Position numbers and translations under genes: made by a program. 14,283 nt of DNA from CAYYHA01 sp964471535. Lineage in GTDB: Bacteria > Myxococcota > Myxococcia > SLRQ01. Below are positions 6,886 to 14,089 of the stretch, one piece after another. The stretch lies in the NCBI GenBank assembly GCA_964471535.1, contig CAYYHA010000095.1, positions 1 to 14,283 of the forward strand. The letters run 5' to 3'. The notes under the pieces were generated by a model that had not been told where the DNA came from, did not search any database, and was given only the letters and a program-made list of their open reading frames with translations. Within the stretch, counting starts at the first letter, position 1. Every line of letters begins with the position of its first letter.

Positions 6886-7998
6886 CTACCGCGCCACCTC
6901 CACCCGGAGCACCTGCAGTCCCATCATCAGGTAGTCCCCGTGGGCCAGACCCCGCTCCGTCGAGGGCGGGATGCGTACGAAGGTGCCGTTGACGCTCCCC
7001 GCGTCGGAGAGGTAGGCGCGGCCGCCCTGCACCGAGAGCACTGCGTGGCGCCCGCTCACGTACTCGTCGTCGAGGGTGAGGGTGCAGCCGCTGCGTCCGA
7101 TGCTCACCTCGCCGGGACCCACGACGAAGGTGCGGCCTGGACGGCCCCCGGCCAGCACCTCCTCGAGCCGCACCGCCCCCTCGGGGCGCGGGGCGCCGGG
7201 CATCCGGGCATGGGCGGGATCGGCCGCCGCCGGTGGGGGCAGGGGGCCGGCGTAGCGAAGGCGGTGTGCACCGACGACGAACTCTGCGCCCGGGGTCAGC
7301 TCGGTGGCGCCGCGCAGCCGCACCCAGGTCCCCGTCTTGCTCCCCTCGTCCCGCACGTGCAGCCGGCCATCGCGGTACAGGAAGGTCGCATGCAAGGGGG
7401 CCAGGTAGTCGTCCGAGGGGAAGAGCACGAGCCCCTGCGAGCGGCCGGCACCCACCGAATCGGCGTTGAGGCGGTATTCGGCGCCCTCGAAGCCCTCACC
7501 GCGAATGAGGATGAGCTTGGCCCGGCCCGCCTGCATCGCGCCGAAGAACTGGGTGCCGCCCCCCGCCGGCGCTTGACTCTCCCGAGCGGCGGCGGCCGCG
7601 GCGGCCGGTAGGACCATCGTGCCGCCGGAGAGCGGTGCACCGCACTGGCCGCAGAACTTCGCCTCGGCGCCCACCTCTGCCTTGCAGACCGAGCAGAGCC
7701 GAGGGGGCGTCGCCGGAGCCGCGGTCTGGGGCGGCGCGGCGGGATGCGGGCCGGTCGCCGGCGCGGCGGCGGGCGCCGCCCCGGGCGGAGCCGGGGGCAC
7801 GTCGGGTTCGGTGATCGCCTCGTCGTCGACGGCCGCCCTTTGGGTGGCGGAGGCCTCGGCCGCGGCGAAGAAGCCGGTGAAACCCGAGGCAGGGGTGAGC
7901 GCCGCACCGCAGGACTGGCACACCGAAAGGCCAGGGGAGTTGTAGGTGTCGCAGCGAGTGCAGACGATCCCGAACTGAAACGGCTGCGGCGTGTCCAT
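6886..7998 (-). CDS. Double zinc-ribbon, tandem FHA-domain protein
   Basis: This is a 370-residue, probably cytoplasmic, phospho-threonine reader with no signal peptide or TM helix. Zinc ribbon 1 uses Cys13, Cys16, Cys27 and Cys30, and ribbon 2 uses Cys102, Cys105, Cys116 and Cys119. Acidic and Ala/Pro-rich linkers join them. FHA1 spans about 162-250 and FHA2 about 277-369. FHA2 has the canonical GRS, SGRH (His318) and VNGT (Asn337) residues that hold phospho-Thr. FHA1 keeps GRS and the His (203) but has Ala200 in the usual Ser position and Thr222 in place of the Asn, so its phospho-binding is doubtful. It is the last gene of the PilZ-kinase-LysM operon, starting 9 nt after the LysM stop. The likely role is to bind the phosphorylated operon kinase or its substrates. 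Confidence 0.92.
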   Translation of the reverse strand: MDTPQPFQFGIVCTRCDTYNSPGLSVCQSCGAALTPASGFTGFFAAAEASATQRAAVDDEAITEPDVPPAPPGAAPAAAPATGPHPAAPPQTAAPATPPRLCSVCKAEVGAEAKFCGQCGAPLSGGTMVLPAAAAAAARESQAPAGGGTQFFGAMQAGRAKLILIRGEGFEGAEYRLNADSVGAGRSQGLVLFPSDDYLAPLHATFLYRDGRLHVRDEGSKTGTWVRLRGATELTPGAEFVVGAHRLRYAGPLPPPAAADPAHARMPGAPRPEGAVRLEEVLAGGRPGRTFVVGPGEVSIGRSGCTLTLDDEYVSGRHAVLSVQGGRAYLSDAGSVNGTFVRIPPSTERGLAHGDYLMMGLQVLRVEVAR

Positions 7999-8007
7999 GG
8001 CCGCACC

Positions 8008-9126
8008 TTAGTCCGATTCCCGCGCCTGCTGGAACACGCGGAGCACCTTCGGGGAGGTCAGCACCGGGTCGAGGGTGGCATCCGGCTCGGCGGCGAGCAT
8101 CCGGCGGAAGTGGTCCAGTGCCTCGCCCGTCCGGCCCAGCGCCACCAGCGCCACGGCGAGTGTCTTGTGCAGCCGCGCCCGCCGTGGTCCGTCCATTCCC
8201 TCGGCGCTCTCGGCCAGGTCGAGGAGCTCCTCCACCACGTCCTCGTACTCGCCCTCACGGAGCATCTGCTCGGCCGCCCCCAGGCGTCGCTCCCACTCCG
8301 CCGCGGCCAGTTGCTGGTGGGGTGCCCCCGGCTCGTTCACCGCGGCGCCGGCTGGGGCCGGGCCGGCAGGACCGTTGGAGTCCCCGCTTGCTTCGTGCCC
8401 CGCCGAAGGCACGGCGGAACGCTCGGGCGAGGGGTCGGCGACGCGGCCTTTGCCCTCGGGGCGCGGCGGAGCCCCGCCTCGTGCAGCACGCGTGGGGGGT
8501 GGCGCCTCCGGCTGCGGCGCCTCCGCCTTCGGGGGGGCCGCCGGGCGCCGGTCCGAGATTCTGGCCTTCACCCGGTCGAGCGCCGCCTCGCGGTCGAAGA
8601 TGGGTACGAGGATGGTCTGGCCGGGCTCGAGGCGCATCGACTTCAGGAAGTTGTAGTCGCGCAGGAGGAAGCGCATCCGTGCACTGCGGTAGTAGCGGCG
8701 GCCGAGCTTCGAGAGGGTGTCCCCCCGCTGCACCCGGTGACGGATCTGGATGGGCACCAGGAGCCTTTGGCCCCGCTCGATCACCGTCTTCTCGGGCAGT
8801 CCGTTGAAGCGGGCCAAGAAGGGATAGCGTTTGCCGTCCCCGAGGAGTCGCTCGGCCACCGTGTAGAGGCGATCCCCCCTTCGCACCGTGTAGGGCCAGA
8901 CCACGGGGATCTTCAGCTTGCGTCCCGGGGGGACCTTCTTCGGATCGGCGATGCCGTTGACGCCGGCGATGTACGACCACTTCCACGCCGCCCCGTAGTA
9001 GCGCCGGGCGAGTGCGGCCAGGTTCTCGCCCTCGCGCAGGCGGTGGGTGATCTGCGCCCGCCCGAAGCTGGGCAGCAGGATCACGAAGACGAGGATCAGG
9101 AGGCGTCGCGCGCGCGTGGCACTCAC
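8008..9126 (-). CDS. Secreted triple-LysM protein with TPR-like C-terminus
   Basis: This is a 372-residue exported protein. I place the start at a GTG (9126-9124) that overlaps the upstream kinase stop as GTGA. It leads directly into Arg-rich residues, a hydrophobic stretch (9-19) and a signal cleavage site FGRA-Q near 24-25. The mature protein has three LysM-like repeats at about 26-75, 78-126 and 128-177. Each starts with a (T/H)(H/V)(R/V)xxG(E/D)xL pattern and ends with an (I/V)P segment, so it probably binds GlcNAc-containing peptidoglycan. A Pro/Ala-rich linker (about 195-275) leads to a helical TPR-like end (about 276-372) with GEALDHFRRMLAAEPD and SPKVLRVF. No hydrolase domain is present. 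Its position between a PEGA kinase and an FHA gene suggests an envelope sensor or adaptor. Confidence 0.88.
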   Translation of the reverse strand: MSATRARRLLILVFVILLPSFGRAQITHRLREGENLAALARRYYGAAWKWSYIAGVNGIADPKKVPPGRKLKIPVVWPYTVRRGDRLYTVAERLLGDGKRYPFLARFNGLPEKTVIERGQRLLVPIQIRHRVQRGDTLSKLGRRYYRSARMRFLLRDYNFLKSMRLEPGQTILVPIFDREAALDRVKARISDRRPAAPPKAEAPQPEAPPPTRAARGGAPPRPEGKGRVADPSPERSAVPSAGHEASGDSNGPAGPAPAGAAVNEPGAPHQQLAAAEWERRLGAAEQMLREGEYEDVVEELLDLAESAEGMDGPRRARLHKTLAVALVALGRTGEALDHFRRMLAAEPDATLDPVLTSPKVLRVFQQARESD

Positions 9127-10451
9127 TCTCGCAGACTCACGTTCAGGGTGCTCTCCTCGCCCTTGCGGATCCGCACGCGATACTCCTCCTCTCCGAGGTA
9201 GTCGTTCTTGAGGAGGATGCGATGCTCCCCCTCGGTGAGGGGCAGGGCCCGGGCGAAGGGAGTGGTGTCCACGTAGGCGCCGTCCACGTAGACGTGGGCC
9301 CAGGGGTCGACGACGACCTTCAAGAAGCCTGCCTCCCGGGTGTCGGTGACGAGTGGGCTCTGGGCCGGCTCGGGCGGGCCCAGGAGCCCGGCGTGCAGGA
9401 CGGCGATCCACAGAAAGATGACGAGCCCCACCGCGGCGAAGCCGGCGAGGAGCGGCCAAAGAGGAGGGGTCGGCGGCCCGCCGGCGTCGACCCGCTGCAT
9501 CTCCGCATCGTCGAGTACCGACGTCTCCACGAAGTGCGCCGCTTCGTCCGCGTCGATGATCCCGCGATGGCAGAGGAAGGCGACCAGACGCCCCGAGTAG
9601 TTGATGTGGACGTGGCGGGCGACCACCTGCTCGAGCGCCTGGCGCAGGTGGGCCGTCACCTGCCACCTATCCTCGGCTCGCTTCTCGAGGCAGCGCTCCA
9701 CGATGCGCGCGAGGGAGCGGGGCACGGTGGGGGCCTTCTTGCGCAGTGGGGGGCAGGCTTCGTCCCGAATCTTCTCGAGTACCGTGGAGCGCTCGTCCTC
9801 CACGAAGGGCTTCTCTCCGGAGAGCATCTGGTAGAGGAGGATGCCGAAGCTGAAGAGGTCGCTCTTGAAGTCGAGGCGGGCGCCGACGACCTGCTCTGGG
9901 GACATGTAGCTCGGCGTTCCGATGGCCATGCCCGTACGGGTCATGTCGTCGAAGGTCATGTCCTTGGCGATGCCGAAATCGGTGAGCTTCACCTCGCCCT
10001 TCAGCGAGATCATCACGTTGGAGGGCTTGATGTCGCGGTGGACGATCTTTCGGTAGTGGGCGTACTCGAGGGCACTGGCGATTTTCAGCCCGATGATTGC
10101 CGCGACGTCCCAGGGAAGGCGGCCGCAGCGATCGAGCAGCTCGTGCAGGTCGATGCCCTCGACGTACTCGAGGATCATCGCGTACTCGCCGCGGCTCTCG
10201 TCGGCGAGGAAGTCGAAGATGGAGACGATGTTCTCGTGCTGCACGTTGGCGACCGAGAGCGCCTCCCGGCGGAAACGCTGCACCAGGTCGGGATCCCGCG
10301 ACAGGTCCGGGCGCAGACGCTTGACGGCGACGCTGCGCCCGAGCGGCTGCTGCACCGCGCGGTAGACCACCGCCATCCCCCCCGCGCCGACCTCGGCAAT
10401 CAGCTCGCAGTTGCCCACGTACTCGGCGCTCTCGTGCTTCACCGTGGCCAT
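9123..10451 (-). CDS. Ser/Thr protein kinase with TM helix and PEGA domain
   Basis: This is a 442-residue membrane kinase. The Hanks-type domain spans about 13-275: GAGGMAVVY loop, Lys44 in VAVKRL, HRDIKPSN with Asp140 and Asn145, DFG with Asp158, and GTPSYMSPEQ. All catalytic residues are intact. A helical linker with HINYSGRLVAFLCHRG (282-297) precedes a single TM helix (about 331-352). A periplasmic PEGA-type beta domain (about 375-442) follows, with VDPWAHVYVDGAYVDTTP. The architecture (kinase inside, small beta domain outside) parallels PASTA-type kinases that sense the cell wall. The ATG shares one base with the PilZ stop (TGATG) and is preceded by a GGGAGGGAAG Shine-Dalgarno. The end overlaps the LysM start by 4 nt, so translation is probably coupled. 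Confidence 0.95.
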   Translation of the reverse strand: MATVKHESAEYVGNCELIAEVGAGGMAVVYRAVQQPLGRSVAVKRLRPDLSRDPDLVQRFRREALSVANVQHENIVSIFDFLADESRGEYAMILEYVEGIDLHELLDRCGRLPWDVAAIIGLKIASALEYAHYRKIVHRDIKPSNVMISLKGEVKLTDFGIAKDMTFDDMTRTGMAIGTPSYMSPEQVVGARLDFKSDLFSFGILLYQMLSGEKPFVEDERSTVLEKIRDEACPPLRKKAPTVPRSLARIVERCLEKRAEDRWQVTAHLRQALEQVVARHVHINYSGRLVAFLCHRGIIDADEAAHFVETSVLDDAEMQRVDAGGPPTPPLWPLLAGFAAVGLVIFLWIAVLHAGLLGPPEPAQSPLVTDTREAGFLKVVVDPWAHVYVDGAYVDTTPFARALPLTEGEHRILLKNDYLGEEEYRVRIRKGEESTLNVSLRE

Positions 10452-10918
10452 CAGCTTCCCTCCCCCGGCGGATCGAAGCCCGTCAGGGTGGGGATCTCCT
10501 CGTCGTCCGTGGCTCCATCGTCCGCGGCCGCATCGTCCACCGGGGTCTCTCGAGCAGCGCCCCCGCCGCCTCCCGCCTTCAGGAAGCGGTCCCGCTCGGC
10601 GACGTAGGCGTCGAGGGTGGCGAGCGCCTGCGGGGAGGGACGCACGAACTCGACGCCGATGCCCTTCACGCGATGCACCGAGTCCTTCACCACGCGTGCC
10701 ACGCGCCCGACGAGCTTCACCGGGACGAGGCGCCCGCCCACGGGAAGGGAGAAGGCGACTTCGACCCGCTCGCCGGGACGCATGCGGTGGGCTTGAGCCT
10801 GTAGGTAGAGGCCGGTGAGGCTCACGTTCGTCACCGCATCCCGAAAGGTGCCTCCGGCGGCGCGGACAGTCGCGGGAAAGGAGACCGCCTTGCGTTCACT
10901 GTGTCGGCTGCCACTCAT
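10451..10918 (-). CDS. PilZ-domain protein with acidic Thr-containing tail
   Basis: This is a 155-residue cytoplasmic PilZ protein, a cyclic-di-GMP-binding fold. Both ligand motifs are visible: RHSER (residues 5-9, RxxxR) and NVSLTG (31-36, N/DxSxxG). The beta-barrel core runs to about residue 95, followed by a helix (96-114), a Gly run and an acidic tail (about 124-155). In the tail, Thr125, Thr137 and Thr146 each have an acidic residue at +3, a spacing favoured by FHA domains. I chose the ATG at 10918 because the PilZ fold starts right after it. An upstream TTG (11002) would only add an Arg/Pro-rich segment. No good Shine-Dalgarno is seen. It is the first gene of the operon and is divergent from rel. 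Confidence 0.9.
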   Translation of the reverse strand: MSGSRHSERKAVSFPATVRAAGGTFRDAVTNVSLTGLYLQAQAHRMRPGERVEVAFSLPVGGRLVPVKLVGRVARVVKDSVHRVKGIGVEFVRPSPQALATLDAYVAERDRFLKAGGGGGAARETPVDDAAADDGATDDEEIPTLTGFDPPGEGS

Positions 10919-11239
10919 CCGCAGATGGGGCGCAAGGCCCCCAGGAAGGGTCGCATGCTCCCCGGGGATCCCGCAATCACGCCGGCGGCGCACGGGCCGC
11001 AAGGCCTGCGCGGGAGTGAGCCAGGCCAGGCGGCAGAGGGCTGGTGGGACGGAGAGGGCGCAATTGCCAGGAGAAGGGGGGGTGCTACACTAACTCGTTG
11101 GAGGGCGGATGCCGGCGGCCGGACACCCAAGGTGGCGCTGCGTGGGGATACGCACCCAAGCAGCGGGGCCAGAGGAATCGTCCGGCGGGCGGCGCGTGTT
11201 TCGTCCTTCGAGGCTAAGGAACACCGGATCACGCAACCC
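10919..11239. promoter_or_regulatory. 321-bp divergent intergenic region, PilZ operon / rel
   Basis: This non-coding gap holds the control regions for the leftward PilZ operon and the rightward rel gene. A rel promoter is called separately at 11064-11091. A 10-bp palindrome TCCCCGGGGA lies at 10959-10968, about 40 bp upstream of the PilZ ATG, and could be an operator. I found no clear -10/-35 pair for the PilZ operon. The open frames across this region are low-complexity Arg/Gly-rich, as expected by chance at this GC. Confidence 0.55.
11064..11091 (+). promoter_or_regulatory. Predicted sigma-70 promoter of rel
   Basis: TTGCCA (11064-11069, 5/6 match to -35) and TACACT (11086-11091, 4/6 match to -10) are spaced by 16 bp. 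They sit in the most AT-containing part of the intergenic region. The start would fall near 11098, giving a leader of about 140 nt before the ATG at 11240. Confidence 0.55.
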
Positions 11240-13399
11240 ATGCTTCGCCTAGGCGACATCCTCGACAAGGTCAGCAGCTACCGGCCCGACGCCGACCTGG
11301 ACATCATCAAGAAGGCCTACGTCTACTCGGCGAAGGTGCACCAGGGGCAGGTGCGCAAATCCGGTGAGCCCTACCTCGTCCACCCTCTGGCCGTGGCCGG
11401 CCTGCTCGCCGACCTTCGCCTCGACGAGGCGAGCATCGTCACCGGTCTGCTCCACGACACCGTCGAGGACACGCTGGCCACCCTCGAGGAGGTCGAGGAT
11501 CTCTTTGGACCGGAGGTGGCGGCGCTCGTCGACGGGGTGACGAAGATCTCCCAGTTCTCGGCGGCACGCCGCCCGAGTGCCGAGGAGAAGCAGGCCGAGA
11601 ACTTCCGAAAGATGATCGTCGCGATGGCGAAGGACATCCGGGTCATCCTGGTGAAGCTCGCCGATCGCACCCACAACATGCGCACGCTCGAGCACATGCC
11701 TCCCGAGAAGCAGGAGCGCATCGCCCGCGAGACCTTGGAGATCTACGCACCGCTGGCCAACCGCCTCGGTATCCAGTGGATCAAGACCGAGCTCGAGGAC
11801 CTCTCCTTCAAGTACCTGCGGCCCCACGACTACCAGGAGCTGGTCCAGAAGCTCTCCAGCAAGCGCCGGGAGCACGCGCGCTACATCGAGGAGGTGCGCA
11901 AGATCCTGGCCAGCAAGCTCGAGGCGCAGGGCATCCCCGCCGAGGTGCAGGGGCGGCTGAAGCACCTCTACTCCATCTACCGGAAGATGCGGGCCAACAA
12001 TATCGAGTTCGAAGAGGTCCACGATCTCATCGCCTTCCGCATCATCACCGACACGGTCACGCGCTGCTACGAGGCCCTCGGCCTGTTGCACAGCCTGTGG
12101 AAGCCGGTCCCCGGCCGCTTCAAGGACTACATCGCCATCCCCAAGCCCAACATGTACCAGTCGCTGCACACGACGGTGATCGGGCCCTATGGGGAGCGCG
12201 TGGAGATCCAGATCCGCACCCATGAGATGCACCGGGTGGCCGAGGAAGGTATCGCAGCGCACTGGAACTACAAGGAAAAGGGTTCGACGCCCGCGGCGCT
12301 GAAGGACGCCGAGGGCTTCGCATGGCTGAGGCAGCTCCTCGAGTGGCAGCAGGATCTTCAGGACCCGAAGGAGTTCCTCGAGACGGTGAAGGTAGATCTC
12401 TTCACCGACGAGGTCTTCGTCTTCACTCCGAAGGGGGAGGTGCGGAGCTTCCCGCGGGGCGCCACGCCCGTAGACTTCGCCTACGCGGTGCATACCGAGG
12501 TCGGCCACCACTGCGTGGGGGCGAAGGTCAACGGCCGCATCGTCCCGCTTCGCTACAAGCTGAAGAACGGGGACACGGTGGAGATCCTCACCAGCAACCA
12601 CGCGAACCCTTCCAAGGACTGGCTCACCTTCGTCAAGACCTCTCGCGCGCAGGCCCGCATCCGCAGCTTCATTCGCAAGCAGCAACGGGATCGTTCCATT
12701 GCCATCGGGCGGGAGATCCTCGACAAGGAGGTGCGGAAGTTCGGACGGAGCCTCAACAAGCTGGTCAAGAGCGGCGAGATCGAGAAGGCCGCCGAGGGCT
12801 TCGGCCTGAAGAGCACCGAGGAACTCTTCTCCAACCTGGGCTATGGAAAGCTCACGCCGCCGCAGGTGAGCGCGAAGCTCTTCCCCGAGGCGGAGCGTGA
12901 GCGGAAGGAGCCCGAGCGCACCGGGCGCCTGGCGCAGATCTTCAAGAAGGTCGCCCGCACACGGCGCGACGGCATCTCTGTGCAGGGCATCGACGACGTG
13001 CTGGTCCGCTTTGGGCGCTGCTGCAATCCGGTGGTCGGGGATCCCATCGTGGGCTTCATCACCCGGGGTCGGGGCGTGACGGTGCACACCGCCGACTGCG
13101 AGAAGGTGCTGGCGACCGACCCCGACCGGCGGGTGGAGGTGAGCTGGGACGATGGCACCGACACAGAGCGGCCCGTCTCCCTGCGCGTCGTCACCAGCGA
13201 TCGCCGGGGTCTCCTCGCCGAACTCTCGCAGGCTTTCAGCGCCTGTGGCGTCAACATCTCGCAGGCAAACTGCCGGGCCACCGGTGACGACCGCGCCGTG
13301 AACACCTTCGAGGTCTCGGTCACCGACATCAAGCAGCTCAACGGCGTCATCCGCGAGCTCGAGCGGATCAAGGGGGTCTACAGCGTCGAGCGCGTGTAG
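11240..13399 (+). CDS. rel: Bifunctional (p)ppGpp synthetase/hydrolase, Rel/SpoT family
   Basis: This is a full-length, 719-residue long RelA/SpoT homologue that makes and degrades the stringent alarmone (p)ppGpp. The HD hydrolase domain (about 25-175) keeps His48, His72-Asp73 in LLHDTVEDT, and Asp142. The synthetase domain (about 210-345) has GRLKHLYSIYRKM, RFKDYIAIPKPNMYQSLHTT and EIQIRT. RFKD (293-296) is the RxKD version seen in bifunctional enzymes, in contrast to EFDD in synthetase-only RelA. TGS (about 386-450), a helical region, the conserved-Cys domain (Cys594, Cys595, His616, Cys620) and a C-terminal ACT domain (about 645-719) follow. I start it at 11240 because MLRLGDILDKV matches the usual family N-terminus. 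The nearest purine-rich site (AAGGA, 11216-11220) is too far upstream to be a good Shine-Dalgarno. Its control by ribosome state would be as for other Rel proteins. Confidence 0.96.
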   Translation: MLRLGDILDKVSSYRPDADLDIIKKAYVYSAKVHQGQVRKSGEPYLVHPLAVAGLLADLRLDEASIVTGLLHDTVEDTLATLEEVEDLFGPEVAALVDGVTKISQFSAARRPSAEEKQAENFRKMIVAMAKDIRVILVKLADRTHNMRTLEHMPPEKQERIARETLEIYAPLANRLGIQWIKTELEDLSFKYLRPHDYQELVQKLSSKRREHARYIEEVRKILASKLEAQGIPAEVQGRLKHLYSIYRKMRANNIEFEEVHDLIAFRIITDTVTRCYEALGLLHSLWKPVPGRFKDYIAIPKPNMYQSLHTTVIGPYGERVEIQIRTHEMHRVAEEGIAAHWNYKEKGSTPAALKDAEGFAWLRQLLEWQQDLQDPKEFLETVKVDLFTDEVFVFTPKGEVRSFPRGATPVDFAYAVHTEVGHHCVGAKVNGRIVPLRYKLKNGDTVEILTSNHANPSKDWLTFVKTSRAQARIRSFIRKQQRDRSIAIGREILDKEVRKFGRSLNKLVKSGEIEKAAEGFGLKSTEELFSNLGYGKLTPPQVSAKLFPEAERERKEPERTGRLAQIFKKVARTRRDGISVQGIDDVLVRFGRCCNPVVGDPIVGFITRGRGVTVHTADCEKVLATDPDRRVEVSWDDGTDTERPVSLRVVTSDRRGLLAELSQAFSACGVNISQANCRATGDDRAVNTFEVSVTDIKQLNGVIRELERIKGVYSVERV

Positions 13400-13412
13400 G
13401 CGGCACGGGCCC

Positions 13413-14007
13413 ATGGACCTGTCGGGGATGGCCACGGTGGGCGCGTCGATGCAGCGCCGCGGCGCGCGCCTCGAACTGACCNNNNNNNNNNGTGCTGCTG
13501 GTGGCGGCGCGCGAGGGGGGCCCACTCGGGCGCCTCCTCGACCGGCGCTTCCTCCGCCGGGCCCTGCGAGGCAGCTTCGATACGCGCGAGCTCGAGCAGG
13601 TCTGGCGCCTCGAGGAGGGGGGCGAGCGGGTGGGCTCGGTGGTGCACCTGTTCCCCTACAGCCTCTTCACCCCCGAGGGGACGCCCTCGGCCCGTGGCTA
13701 CGAGCTTCGCGATCCCCGGGGCCAGGTGCGCCTGTGGACCGACGGCTCGGGGCGCTTCCTCTCCCCGCGCCTCCACGCCAAGGCGCCCGATGGCCGCGAG
13801 CGTCTGTCGGTCACGGTGCACGGCCTCGGCACCCGCCTCACCGTCGAGGATCCGATGGGTGCGCCGGTGGCCGAGGTGCTGCGTGGCCCCCCCGTTGCCG
13901 GTCTGCCCGCCTGGCGCGTCGTCTGGGTGCGCGGCGATCTCGATGTCGCCGACGAGGAAACCCTTGGCCGCACCCTGCTCCTGGCCGCCCTCTGGCGGGG
14001 GGGCTGA
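13413..14007 (+). CDS. Hypothetical protein interrupted by assembly gap
   Basis: This is a small gene 13 nt downstream of rel and probably co-transcribed with it. AGGCGG at 13398-13403 could serve as its Shine-Dalgarno. Before the gap, ATG at 13413 opens 23 codons ending LELT at 13481. After it, from 13492, a different frame continues for about 171 residues to TGA at 14005-14007. The two parts join if the true missing sequence is a multiple of 3 and not 10 bases. The C-terminal part is beta-rich (YELRDPRGQVRLW, LSVTVHGLGTRLTVEDP) and ends in a Leu/Ala helix. This faintly resembles the scramblase/LURP-like (tubby-type) fold, but I would not name it on that basis. The post-gap frame is well supported as coding; the exact start and N-terminus are not. 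Confidence 0.65.
13482..13491. other. Assembly gap (10 Ns)
   Basis: A run of exactly 10 N marks a scaffold join or unresolved bases. As written it shifts the reading frame of the surrounding gene, so its length is probably a placeholder. Confidence 0.99.
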
Positions 14008-14045
14008 ACACAGGGGCCCCAGAAGGCGCGCGCCGGTGGCCGCCA

Positions 14046-14066
14046 GTGCGCGTTTACGCCGCGCAC
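14046..14066. terminator. Hairpin between the hypothetical gene and the edge lipoprotein gene
   Basis: GTGCGCG (14046-14052) pairs with CGCGCAC (14060-14066) around a 7-nt loop, 38 nt after the stop at 14007. There is no U-tract. The loop contains the candidate -35 of the next gene, so it may act as an operator instead of, or as well as, a terminator. Confidence 0.35.
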
Positions 14067-14081
14067 GCAGTTGAATAGAGT
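14053..14081 (+). promoter_or_regulatory. Candidate promoter with start at or near the ATG
   Basis: TTTACG (14053-14058, 4/6) and TAGAGT (14076-14081, 4/6) are separated by 17 bp. Only 8 nt lie between the -10 and the ATG at 14090, and there is no Shine-Dalgarno. A transcript from here would be leaderless or nearly so. Confidence 0.4.
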
Positions 14082-14089
14082 GCGCCGCC

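Noticed and set aside
9127..9666. Upstream extension of the LysM protein
   Set aside because: It would overlap the kinase PEGA/TM coding region in another frame and bury the signal peptide. The GTG in the GTGA overlap is the natural start.
10919..11002. TTG start for the PilZ protein
   Set aside because: It adds 28 Arg/Pro/Gly-rich residues before the conserved RxxxR motif and has no supporting ribosome site.
10901..11239. Upstream extension of rel
   Set aside because: It adds about 113 low-complexity residues absent from the family and would overlap the PilZ start and the predicted rel promoter.
11249..13525. 758-codon open frame on the minus strand opposite rel, running through the Ns
   Set aside because: It is a Leu/Asp/His-rich shadow of the highly conserved rel gene and has no recognisable domain.
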